DNA from: Flavobacteriales bacterium
Lineage (GTDB): Bacteria > Bacteroidota > Bacteroidia > Flavobacteriales_D > Crocinitomicaceae
Reading direction: 5' to 3'
Assembly (NCBI GenBank): GCA_018665005.1
Contig: JABJEE010000136.1
Span: 1 to 6,886 of the forward strand
Length of the DNA stretch: 6,886 nucleotides
Every line of letters begins with the position of its first letter. Position 1 is the first letter of the stretch. Made by a program: the position numbers and the translations under genes. Shown here one piece after another: positions 1 to 6,886 of this stretch. The notes under the pieces were generated by a model. That model did no database searches, was not told the DNA's origin, and saw only the letters and a list, made by a program, of their open reading frames with translations.

Positions 1-2
1 AG

Positions 3-1457
3 ATGAAATTAATCGTTTTTGCCATATTGATTTTCCTTTCATCACTTTTTGCAAACGGGCAGTCTGGAATACGAATTAATGTTGAAACTCAGGTGGTGTG
101 TGAAGGAGCTATTCAGCTTGTAGTGTCAGGAGATTTTGTGAACAATGGAACGTTTAACCCTTCAAATGGCAAGGTCTATTTATCAGGCGCCACAAAACAA
201 AACATCGGAGGTTCAGGAAATAACACGTTTTACGGAATAGAGCTTAATAATACCGCTGGAGCAGATCTTGCGTCGAATGTGGTTATTACGAATGAGCTAA
301 ATCTGAATAGTGGTGTACTGGATTTGGTTAATTCGAATTTAACGCTAGGCACAGGTGCTGTGGTGCTTGGTACTCCATCAGAGTCGAATATGGTCGTTAC
401 TTCAGGCACAGGCGAGCTTCGAAAAAGATTTTCAGGAACACCAATCAGTGATGATTCGGACGCGTTCACATTTCCGGTGGGCAGCAATGATGCTACCGCT
501 GAATATTCGCCGGTAGTGATGAATTTTCAGAGTGCGGATTTTGGACCTCAGGCATATGTTTCTGTGCAATTAGCTGACACAAAAAACCCATTCTTTTCAC
601 CCGATGTTAGCACTTTTATAGACAGGAATTGGGTTGTTGAACCCAACGACATGTCCAATTATAATTACGAGGTAAAGCTCTATTATACCGATGCGGACCT
701 TGTTTTAGGCCCATTAATCGAAGGAGACATTTCTCCCGTCAAATACAGTAATGGAACCTGGTATGAGCCTCAAGGATTGATACCTGATTTCCCAGATGCT
801 CTGGAGCAGGGAAGCGCATTTATATTCGCATCATCAAACTACATGGTGTGGGGAGACCTTACAAGCTTTGGCATTTTTGGAGGAGCAGGAGGAACAGGTG
901 AGCCTCTTCCTGTTGAGCTTCTTTCCTTTAGCGGAGAGTGCCAAGACGGAGTTTCGGTTCTAAAATGGTCAACTGCTTCAGAACACAATAGTTCTTATTT
1001 TGATGTTGAAAAATCAACTAATGGATTTGACTGGGAAATTATTCATAGTGAAGATGCGGCGGGTGTCTCAACCTCTTTGGTAGAATATGAATTTGTGGAT
1101 GTAAATAAGTTTTATACTACGACGTATTATCGTTTGCATCAGTTTGATATTGATGGCGAAAGTAAATTTTATGGACCAATTGAAGTGTCCTGTGAAGAGG
1201 CTGCACGACTGATTACTTTTCCGAATCCTTCTGATGGTGCTTTTAACCTTTTGATTAATGACCAACGTTTTATGGGTGAGGTAAATATGAATATCTTTGA
1301 TGCTCATGGCAAACTTGTAGGATCCAAAATTCTGGATGTTTTAGATGGGATTAATGTTTTTCCTTGGTATGACAATGTGCTAGAAGAAGGCATGTATTTT
1401 ATTGTTTTGAGTACACCTCAAAACAATGCTACCCTTAGGCACCTTATATCTGAATAA
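3..1457 (+). CDS. Secreted T9SS type A sorting-domain protein, 484 aa, function unknown
   Basis: This is probably a cell-surface or secreted protein exported by Sec and then by the type IX secretion system. Residues 1-20 form a signal peptide: Lys2, a hydrophobic core, and a likely cut near AFANG-like 'LFANGQ'. Residues 21-135 are rich in Asn, Gly, Ser and Thr, with short beta-type units ('GDFVNNGTF', 'LNSGVLDL', 'SNLTLGTG') like the stacked beta regions of Bacteroidota surface proteins. A segment starting 'EPLPVELLSFSG' (residues 300-396) is a beta-sandwich-like module very common just before T9SS tails in this phylum. Residues 405-484 are the type A C-terminal domain: 'FPNPSDGAFNL', 'NIFDAHGKLV' and 'LEEGMYFIVL' are its three usual blocks. 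I see no catalytic motif, so an adhesin or structural role is an inference only. The ATG is two bases from the window edge; it is a good start because the signal peptide follows at once, but its promoter is outside the window. A 61-base gap separates it from dxr and no functional link is evident. Confidence 0.88.
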   Translation: MKLIVFAILIFLSSLFANGQSGIRINVETQVVCEGAIQLVVSGDFVNNGTFNPSNGKVYLSGATKQNIGGSGNNTFYGIELNNTAGADLASNVVITNELNLNSGVLDLVNSNLTLGTGAVVLGTPSESNMVVTSGTGELRKRFSGTPISDDSDAFTFPVGSNDATAEYSPVVMNFQSADFGPQAYVSVQLADTKNPFFSPDVSTFIDRNWVVEPNDMSNYNYEVKLYYTDADLVLGPLIEGDISPVKYSNGTWYEPQGLIPDFPDALEQGSAFIFASSNYMVWGDLTSFGIFGGAGGTGEPLPVELLSFSGECQDGVSVLKWSTASEHNSSYFDVEKSTNGFDWEIIHSEDAAGVSTSLVEYEFVDVNKFYTTTYYRLHQFDIDGESKFYGPIEVSCEEAARLITFPNPSDGAFNLLINDQRFMGEVNMNIFDAHGKLVGSKILDVLDGINVFPWYDNVLEEGMYFIVLSTPQNNATLRHLISE

Positions 1458-1478
1458 ATCCAAAATCAATTCGTGTAT

Positions 1479-1514
1479 TTTGTGTCTATTAAGTCACTCA
1501 AAATAGTATTTTTG
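1479..1514 (+). promoter_or_regulatory. Candidate Bacteroidota-type promoter for dxr, possibly leaderless
   Basis: The 61-base gap between the T9SS gene and dxr contains TATTTTTG at 1507-1514, an exact match to the Bacteroidota -7 consensus TAnnTTTG. A TTTG at 1479-1482 could be the -33 element. The 24 bases between them are slightly more than the 17-23 usually quoted, so the upstream element is the weaker half. The -7 box ends only four bases before the dxr ATG, so transcription would begin at or very near the start codon. Such words arise easily in AT-rich DNA, hence the low confidence. The rest of the gap shows no clear terminator, only short AT-rich inverted words. Confidence 0.35.
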
Positions 1515-1518
1515 CTCT

Positions 1519-2676
1519 ATGTCTGAAAAAAAAGGAATTGCCATATTGGGCTCAACAGGTTCAATCGGAACACAAGCCCTTGAGGTATTAGAAGCCTATC
1601 CCGATTATTTTGATCTTCAGGTAATCACCGCAAATAAAAATGCTGATTTATTGATCGAACAAGCACTTAGGCATAAGCCGAACTCTGTTGTTATTGTTGA
1701 TGAACAACAATATAAAAAAGTGCAAGATGCATTATGGAAAGAGGACATGCATGTGTATTGTGGAGAAGAAGCGCTGTCTCAGGTGGTAGAATCAAATGAT
1801 GTACATACTGTGCTTACAGCACTTGTCGGTTACGCAGGTCTTAAACCAACAATAGCTGCGATTAACGCCAAAAAAGAAATTGCATTGGCCAATAAAGAAA
1901 CGCTTGTAGTGGCTGGAGAATTAATCACTACACTGGCAAAGGAACAAGGGGTAAATATATATCCTGTTGACTCCGAACATTCTGCTATTTTCCAATGTAT
2001 TGTTGGTGAATTTCACAATCCCATTGAAAAAATATATTTAACTGCCTCAGGAGGACCGTTTAGAGGCTTTACACAAGAACAGCTGCTTAAGGTTTCCAAA
2101 GAACAGGCCCTCAAACATCCCAATTGGTCTATGGGAGCAAAGATAACCATTGATTCTGCCACATTAATGAATAAAGGACTAGAGGTGATTGAGGCCAAAT
2201 GGCTCTTTAACCTTAAGCCTGAACAAATTGATGTTATTGTGCACCCTCAATCTATTGTGCATTCGCTTGTTCAATTTGAAGACGGTAGTATGAAAGCACA
2301 AATGGGACTTCCAGATATGAAATTGCCTATTCAATTCGCGCTGACCTATCCCGATAGATTCAAAACAGATTTCCCTCGTTTTAATTTTATGGATTATCCT
2401 GAGTTGACATTTGAACAGCCAAATCGTGAGGTATTTAAAAATTTAGACTTGGCCTTTTACGCCATGGAACATGGTGGCACAACAGCTTGTATCCTCAATG
2501 CTACGAATGAAATAGCCGTAGATGCTTTTTTAAATGATAAAATCAGCTTTTCTGAAATTTCTCAGCTAAATAACGACGTTGTGAAATCAGCTGAAATCAT
2601 CACGAAGCCGGTCTATGAGGACTATGTTTCTTCTGATAGTTCTGCCCGTCAGAGTGCTTTAAAGCTAATACAATGA
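1519..2676 (+). CDS. dxr: 1-deoxy-D-xylulose 5-phosphate reductoisomerase (DXR/IspC)
   Basis: This cytoplasmic enzyme rearranges and reduces 1-deoxy-D-xylulose 5-phosphate to 2-C-methyl-D-erythritol 4-phosphate with NADPH and a divalent metal. It is the first committed step of the MEP isoprenoid pathway and the target of fosmidomycin. At 385 residues it is close to the family norm (E. coli about 398). The NADPH-binding loop GSTGSIG is at residues 11-17. Metal ligands align as Asp151 and Glu153 in 'PVDSEHSAIF' and Glu222 in 'MNKGLEVIEAKW'. The substrate/phosphate residues Ser177 ('ASGGPFRG'), His200, Trp203 and Met205 ('HPNWSMG'), Asn218 and Lys219 are all present, so the enzyme should be active. 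'HPQSIVHSL' and 'MGLPDMKLPIQ' are further family signatures. The start is chosen because the nucleotide-binding strand follows at once; no Shine-Dalgarno precedes it. Its stop overlaps the start of the next gene as ATGA. In many Bacteroidota dxr is followed by an RseP-type M50 protease gene; here it is not. Confidence 0.97.
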   Translation: MSEKKGIAILGSTGSIGTQALEVLEAYPDYFDLQVITANKNADLLIEQALRHKPNSVVIVDEQQYKKVQDALWKEDMHVYCGEEALSQVVESNDVHTVLTALVGYAGLKPTIAAINAKKEIALANKETLVVAGELITTLAKEQGVNIYPVDSEHSAIFQCIVGEFHNPIEKIYLTASGGPFRGFTQEQLLKVSKEQALKHPNWSMGAKITIDSATLMNKGLEVIEAKWLFNLKPEQIDVIVHPQSIVHSLVQFEDGSMKAQMGLPDMKLPIQFALTYPDRFKTDFPRFNFMDYPELTFEQPNREVFKNLDLAFYAMEHGGTTACILNATNEIAVDAFLNDKISFSEISQLNNDVVKSAEIITKPVYEDYVSSDSSARQSALKLIQ

Positions 2677-3152
2677 GGTTTGTTTTCTATTTGATCGTTC
2701 TGGGTGTTTTCGCCTCTTGCGCTTTCAATAAACAGAGTATTGTTTTGAATTCTCAGCTACATCATTCTCATTGTGGAGGAGCTCCACCTACTGAAGAAAC
2801 GATTAAAGGATATGATACACCCAATGATATGGACGTCATCATTGTTGGAAAGAAAGACTCAATGGTTCTTAAAATTGCTGGAACTCGAAAAGTGAAACTG
2901 AAGAAGGGCTCCTACCGCTGGTATCAAGGCGATAAAGCAAAAGAAACAAATGATTTGTTGGGATCATTAGAAAATGATCTGGATACAAATTATGTAATTG
3001 AGGGTCCGGACTGCATCAATGAATGGAAGCTAAATAAAGATGGTGCTTTTACGGTCAGTGAAAAGTCTGATACCATATATTTAACGCTTGAATATAAATG
3101 TTATATAGGTACACTGCCCTGTGTAAAATATATTGGCCCTAAGTATCAGTAG
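2673..3152 (+). CDS. Small putative lipoprotein with a CGGAPPT motif, 159 aa, unknown function
   Basis: I do not recognise the family. The N-terminus is a lipoprotein-type signal: Arg2, a hydrophobic stretch at residues 3-14, then Cys16 in 'VFASC'. Phe at -3 is not the usual Leu/Val, so the lipobox is acceptable rather than ideal. The predicted mature protein is an envelope lipoprotein of about 144 residues. 'HCGGAPPTEE' (Cys34 to Glu42) stands out; I recall similar CGG-x-x-PT strings in other Bacteroidota envelope proteins but cannot verify this. The body alternates short beta-like strands with Lys-rich turns ('TRKVKLKKGSYRW', residues 71-83). The mature part has four further cysteines (34, 114, 143, 150), which in the periplasm could form two disulfides. 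The ATG overlaps the dxr stop as ATGA, which suggests co-transcription and translational coupling. The last codons overlap the 3' end of mfd on the other strand by 14 bases. The reading frame is open throughout and its lipoprotein N-terminus argues that it is a real gene. Confidence 0.8.
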   Translation: MRFVFYLIVLGVFASCAFNKQSIVLNSQLHHSHCGGAPPTEETIKGYDTPNDMDVIIVGKKDSMVLKIAGTRKVKLKKGSYRWYQGDKAKETNDLLGSLENDLDTNYVIEGPDCINEWKLNKDGAFTVSEKSDTIYLTLEYKCYIGTLPCVKYIGPKYQ

Positions 3153-6100
3153 ATTCAATAGCCTCCTTCTCTTCATACAAAGCGTTTAGCTTTTGATAAG
3201 CCTCTCTAATATTAGAAATAGGCTCCACAACCAATCTGAGCTTGTCTTGTTTTTGAATGAGTCGATATCCCTGTCCCATATTCATGATCTTCTTTAAGAG
3301 CTCCGAAAATACATCCGTTTGATAAAAAGAAGACTTTGGGTCAGCGATAAACCATCCCACCATCTTTTCTGATTTGATTACAAGTCTTTCAAGTCCAAGT
3401 TTTTGGGCAAGCCATCTCAATTCAAATGAGAAAAAAAGCTCTTTTACCTCTTTGGGAATCGTTCCGAAACGGTCTTTCATGCGTGCCTCAAATTCAAGTA
3501 GCTTTTCCATAGATTCGATATGATCAAGTTCTTGATACAAACTTAATCTCTCTGTCACATCATTCACATAATGGTCAGGAATCCTTACTTCGTAATCAGT
3601 CTCAAAAATGCAATCTTCAGAGTAAGACCCCATTTGGTCTGTAGTTCTTTCGTTAAAAAGGTCTTTGAATTCGTCATCTCTAAGCTCTTTCATGGCTTCG
3701 TTGAGTATTTTTTGATACATCTCAAAACCGATTTCAGAGATAAATCCGCTTTGTTCTCCACCCAACATATTACCGGCTCCTCGTATGTCCAGATCCTTCA
3801 TCGCAATATTGAACCCAGACCCAAGATCTGTAAATTGGACTAGTGCCTCAAGTCTTTTTCTAGCTTCAGACGAAAGAAGGCTAAATTTGGGTGCAATGAG
3901 ATAGCAAAAGGCTTTTTTATTGCTTCTTCCAACTCTTCCTCTTAGCTGGTGTAAATCACTCAATCCAAAGTTATTTGCATTGTTGATTATAATGGTATTG
4001 GCATTAGAAATATCGATACCAGATTCAATAATTGTCGTTGCAATCAATACGTCGTATGCACCTTTGATAAAGTTAAGCATGTTTTGCTCAAGAACCTTTC
4101 CATCCATTTGTCCATGGCCAATTCCTACACGTACACCAGGACACAGCCGTTGAATCATACCGGCAATTTCTTGGATGTTGGCAATGCGATTGTTTACAAA
4201 AAACACTTGGCCACCCCGAGAAACTTCATAAGAAATGGCATCTCTTATTGTTTCTTCATTCAATGAAATGATTTCAGTTAAAACGGGTTGTCTATTAGGT
4301 GGGGGAGTATTGATAATGCTTAAGTCACGAGCACCCATCAAAGAGAATTGTAAGGTTCGTGGAATAGGTGTAGCTGTCAGGGTCAGGGTGTCGACACTGG
4401 TACGCATGGTTTTAAGTTTGTCTTTAACAGCAACTCCAAATTTTTGTTCTTCATCAATAATCATTAGACCTAAATCTTTGAACTTGATGCGGTCTGATAC
4501 AATGGCGTGGGTACCGATGAGTATATCAATCTCTCCAGATTTTAGTTTCTCGATGGTTTTGGTAGTTTCTTTGGCGCTTTTAAATCGATTGACGTAATCA
4601 ATGTTACATGGAAACTCACCTAGGCGCTCTTTAAAGCTCCTGTAATGCTGTAAAGACAAAATGGTTGTAGGAACTAGAACGGCTACCTGTTTGCTATCAG
4701 CAACAGCCTTAAAGGCTGCTCTTATTGCTACTTCTGTTTTTCCAAACCCAACGTCTCCGCAAATTAGTCGATCCATTGGAGTTTTGGATTCCATGTCTTT
4801 TTTTACATCTTGGGTTGCCTTAAACTGATCTGGAGTATCCTCGAAAATAAAAGAGGCCTCCAATTCATTTTGAAGGTAAGTGTCTGCCGTAAATGAATAT
4901 CCCGGTTGATTTTTTCGTTTTGCGTAAAGCTTTATCAAATCAAAGGCCAGCTCTTTAATTTTCTTTTTTGTTTTTGATTTAAGGGTATTCCATGATTGTG
5001 TGCCCAATTTATTCATCTTGGGTACAGAACCTTCTTTGCCTGTAAATTTTGATATTCTGTGTAATGAATGTATGCCTACATATAGCACGTCACCATCCTT
5101 GTAAATAAGCCGAATGGCTTCCTGTTTTTTATTGTTGACATCTATGGTTTCAAGTCCAGAGAATTGTCCAACACCATGATCGATATGAGTTACGTAATCA
5201 CCCTTTTGCAGGTTGTATATTTCTTTTAATGTAAGCGCTTGCTTGGCCTTTCTAAACCCTTCTTTTAACCTAAACCTATGGTATCTTTCAAACAGTTGAT
5301 GATCGGTGTAACAAACAATCTTTAGGGTTTTACAAATAAACCCTTCGTGCAGAGCGGTACTGATCGGGGTAAACGCAACATCACCACCAATATCCTCAAA
5401 TATCTGATAGAGACGTTCAATCTGTTTGGGTTGGTTTGAAAAAATGAAATTTTGGAATTTGTTTTTTTGATTTTCTGCCAAATCGTCAATAAGTAAATTG
5501 AAATTTTTATTGAAGCTTGGCTGGGGTAAAAGCTCAAAGTTTATGACCGTGGTGTCCTTAAAATAGGATTGTGTTCCCATCTCTATAACCTTCAGGTTTT
5601 CGAGATTTAGAATAAAGTCTTTATCATTTATAAATAAATCAGAAGGGAGTGGTTTTTTTATTTCCTGATTCAATGATTCATAAATTTTGTTTGCCTTATC
5701 GAATTCTTTCTTGATTGACTCCTTTGCCCTCTCAATCGAGTCTATCCATATGGTGATATCGCCATTGAGGTATTGAAAAAAGGAATCCATGCCGTCCAAA
5801 ATCATTTTACCCTGAATATTTGGAACAATACTAAAGAATTTGTGAGTGTTGATAGAAAGCTGGTCGGCTGCATCAAAAGTTCGAATAGATTCGACCTCAT
5901 TGCCAAAAAATTCAATTCTAAATGGTGTGTCATTTCCATATGAAAAGACATCTACAATGCCGCCACGAATAGAAAATTGACCGGGCTCATAAACGTAGTT
6001 GACTCGTTCAAAATGATACTCTTGAAGCAATTCATTTATAAAATCTAAAGAATAGGTTTTTCCTACCTCAATTTTCATGGTATTGGAGACCAACTTCTTT

Positions 6101-6504
6101 TTGGTAAGTACCTTTTCAAATAATGCGTCAGGATAGGTAACAATCCAGCAATTTTCTTGCGTACTCAATTTTTTTAAAGCTTCTGTTCGCGCTACAACGT
6201 TTGCATTATCTACCTCTTCGATTTGATATGGAACTTTATAGGAAGCTGGATAAAACACAAGGCGCTGGTCTTCGGGATATAAACCTTGAAGATCATTTAA
6301 AAAATAGGCAGCTTCTTCTTTATCATTGAGCACAAAAACATGATGTCCGGGACATTGTTGAGCAACACCCGAAGCAAAAATACTTTTTGCAGATCCGAAA
6401 ATTCCAGCCCAGTGGATTTTTGTTTTGTCTTGTGATAATTTTTGGGCAGAAAGATTAATTTCTGGATGATTTTGAAGGTTTTCTATGAATGAATTTAAAC
6501 TCAT
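3139..6504 (-). CDS. mfd: Transcription-repair coupling factor Mfd
   Basis: Mfd is a cytoplasmic ATP-driven DNA translocase that pushes stalled RNA polymerase off DNA lesions and recruits UvrA, giving transcription-coupled nucleotide excision repair. The 1121 residues compare with about 1148 in E. coli, so it is full length. Domains in order: a UvrB-like N-terminal module (about 1-340), which includes the UvrA-contact region with Arg180, Arg196 and Phe200 at the places of E. coli Arg165, Arg181 and Phe185 by my alignment; a short middle domain; the CarD-like RNA-polymerase-interacting domain (about 430-500, 'LQKGDYVTHIDHGVGQF'); the RecG-like translocase lobes with Walker A GDVGFGKT (583-590), DEEQ (684-687), TATPIPRT (710-717), 'ATTIIESGIDI' (822-832) and motif VI QLRGRVGR (853-860); the TRG motif 'DLDIRGAGNMLGGEQSG' (904-920); and the C-terminal regulatory domain (about 965-1110). 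The N-terminal module keeps an unusually complete Walker A-like loop (34-41). The ATG lies one base after the fbp stop, so the two are probably co-transcribed. No Shine-Dalgarno is visible. Confidence 0.97.
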   Translation of the reverse strand: MSLNSFIENLQNHPEINLSAQKLSQDKTKIHWAGIFGSAKSIFASGVAQQCPGHHVFVLNDKEEAAYFLNDLQGLYPEDQRLVFYPASYKVPYQIEEVDNANVVARTEALKKLSTQENCWIVTYPDALFEKVLTKKKLVSNTMKIEVGKTYSLDFINELLQEYHFERVNYVYEPGQFSIRGGIVDVFSYGNDTPFRIEFFGNEVESIRTFDAADQLSINTHKFFSIVPNIQGKMILDGMDSFFQYLNGDITIWIDSIERAKESIKKEFDKANKIYESLNQEIKKPLPSDLFINDKDFILNLENLKVIEMGTQSYFKDTTVINFELLPQPSFNKNFNLLIDDLAENQKNKFQNFIFSNQPKQIERLYQIFEDIGGDVAFTPISTALHEGFICKTLKIVCYTDHQLFERYHRFRLKEGFRKAKQALTLKEIYNLQKGDYVTHIDHGVGQFSGLETIDVNNKKQEAIRLIYKDGDVLYVGIHSLHRISKFTGKEGSVPKMNKLGTQSWNTLKSKTKKKIKELAFDLIKLYAKRKNQPGYSFTADTYLQNELEASFIFEDTPDQFKATQDVKKDMESKTPMDRLICGDVGFGKTEVAIRAAFKAVADSKQVAVLVPTTILSLQHYRSFKERLGEFPCNIDYVNRFKSAKETTKTIEKLKSGEIDILIGTHAIVSDRIKFKDLGLMIIDEEQKFGVAVKDKLKTMRTSVDTLTLTATPIPRTLQFSLMGARDLSIINTPPPNRQPVLTEIISLNEETIRDAISYEVSRGGQVFFVNNRIANIQEIAGMIQRLCPGVRVGIGHGQMDGKVLEQNMLNFIKGAYDVLIATTIIESGIDISNANTIIINNANNFGLSDLHQLRGRVGRSNKKAFCYLIAPKFSLLSSEARKRLEALVQFTDLGSGFNIAMKDLDIRGAGNMLGGEQSGFISEIGFEMYQKILNEAMKELRDDEFKDLFNERTTDQMGSYSEDCIFETDYEVRIPDHYVNDVTERLSLYQELDHIESMEKLLEFEARMKDRFGTIPKEVKELFFSFELRWLAQKLGLERLVIKSEKMVGWFIADPKSSFYQTDVFSELLKKIMNMGQGYRLIQKQDKLRLVVEPISNIREAYQKLNALYEEKEAIESTDT

Positions 6505-6505
6505 A

Positions 6506-6886
6506 TCATTTCAAAAATCCCATCGCTTTTTCGACCATTGATTTAGAACCCGTAAAAAAAGCAACACGTTCGTGTAGTTTTTCAGGTTTGATTTCCATTA
6601 TCCTTGCTGTTCCAGTGGAAGACATGCCTCCAGCCTGTTCTGAAATAAAAGCAAGGGGATTACATTCGTATAAGAGTCTTAATCGACCTTTTGGTGCATT
6701 GATCGTACATGGATAGATGTAAATACCACCTTTAATAAGGTTTCTGTGAAAATCAGCAACTAATGAACCAATGTACCTTCCTGAATAGGGGCTACCGAAA
6801 TCATTATTGCGACTTTGACAATATCGAATATAATCTATGATTTTAGGGTTGCATTCGTTGATGTTGCCTTCATTCATGGCATAGTA
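6506..6886 (-). CDS. fbp: Fructose-1,6-bisphosphatase class I, C-terminal 126 residues (cut by window edge)
   Basis: Class I FBPase hydrolyses fructose 1,6-bisphosphate to fructose 6-phosphate, the committed step of gluconeogenesis, in the cytoplasm as a metal-dependent oligomer. The visible part is roughly the last 38% of a protein of about 330 residues. The frame stays open to the window edge and reads 'YYAMNEGN', matching the 'NEGN' region of E. coli Fbp, so the internal Met at 6877 is not the start. Diagnostic segments are 'RYIGSLVADFHRN' (Arg and Tyr of the substrate 6-phosphate site), 'GGIYIYP' (the substrate-binding Tyr) and 'LYECNPLAF' (the metal-ligand Glu), followed by 'SEQAGG', typical of the class. 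The residue that is Lys274 in the mammalian enzyme (GKLRLL) is Arg here (GRLRLL), a conservative change in the substrate site. The TGA stop is one base upstream of the mfd ATG. Its promoter and N-terminal catalytic half are outside the window. Confidence 0.95.
   Translation of the reverse strand, partial: YYAMNEGNINECNPKIIDYIRYCQSRNNDFGSPYSGRYIGSLVADFHRNLIKGGIYIYPCTINAPKGRLRLLYECNPLAFISEQAGGMSSTGTARIMEIKPEKLHERVAFFTGSKSMVEKAMGFLK

Noticed and set aside
230..487. Minus-strand open frame of 85 codons within the T9SS gene
   Set aside because: It is antisense to the low-complexity Asn/Ser/Thr-rich region, which readily leaves the reverse strand free of stops; there is no supporting feature.
3178..3194. 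Short inverted repeat CAAAGC / GCTTTTG about 25 bases after the lipoprotein stop, possible terminator
   Set aside because: The stem is five or six mostly AT pairs with a mismatch and only a four-base T run, and it lies inside mfd coding sequence; too weak to call.
3571..4266. Three further + strand open frames (90, 77 and 60 codons) within mfd
   Set aside because: All are antisense to conserved Mfd domains, including the TRG and motif VI region, and their translations show no domain or signal features.
4235..4597. A 120-codon open frame on the + strand inside mfd
   Set aside because: It lies wholly antisense to the conserved motor lobes of Mfd, and its translation looks like a reverse-strand shadow with no recognisable motif or start context.
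5930..6405. The idea that the N-terminal part of Mfd is a separate UvrB-like gene
   Set aside because: The frame is continuous with the RNA-polymerase-interacting domain and the motor in one 1121-residue protein of normal Mfd length and order.
6489..6716. Plus-strand open frame of 75 codons across the fbp/mfd junction
   Set aside because: It is antisense to the well-conserved C-terminus of FBPase and the Mfd start; it has no features of its own.

Overview
The window looks like ordinary chromosomal DNA from a member of the Bacteroidota, probably a flavobacterium- or cytophaga-like lineage. Four things support this. The DNA is AT-rich. The first gene ends in a type IX secretion (T9SS) type A sorting domain, a system confined to this phylum. 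The starts I checked have no recognisable Shine-Dalgarno sequence. A candidate promoter upstream of dxr has the Bacteroidota-type TTTG / TAnnTTTG form.

Layout: a rightward block holds a secreted T9SS cargo protein (3-1457), then a 61-base gap, then dxr (MEP isoprenoid pathway, 1519-2676) and a small unrecognised lipoprotein gene (2673-3152) whose start overlaps the dxr stop as ATGA. A leftward block reads in from the right edge: the C-terminal part of class I fructose-1,6-bisphosphatase (6506-6886, cut by the window edge), then one base later mfd, the transcription-repair coupling factor (3139-6504). The two blocks meet tail to tail and their last codons overlap by 14 bases. There is no gene-free stretch above 300 bases; the only real intergenic gap is 1458-1518.

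Functionally these are housekeeping genes (isoprenoid precursor synthesis, gluconeogenesis, transcription-coupled DNA repair) beside one surface/secreted protein and one envelope lipoprotein. I see no mobile element, CRISPR array, RNA gene, phage or defence module, and no convincing sign of a new multi-gene system. The points most worth a second look are the unknown lipoprotein with a CGGAPPT motif coupled to dxr, a nearly intact Walker A loop in the normally degenerate N-terminal module of Mfd, the tail-to-tail gene overlap, and a possibly leaderless dxr promoter.
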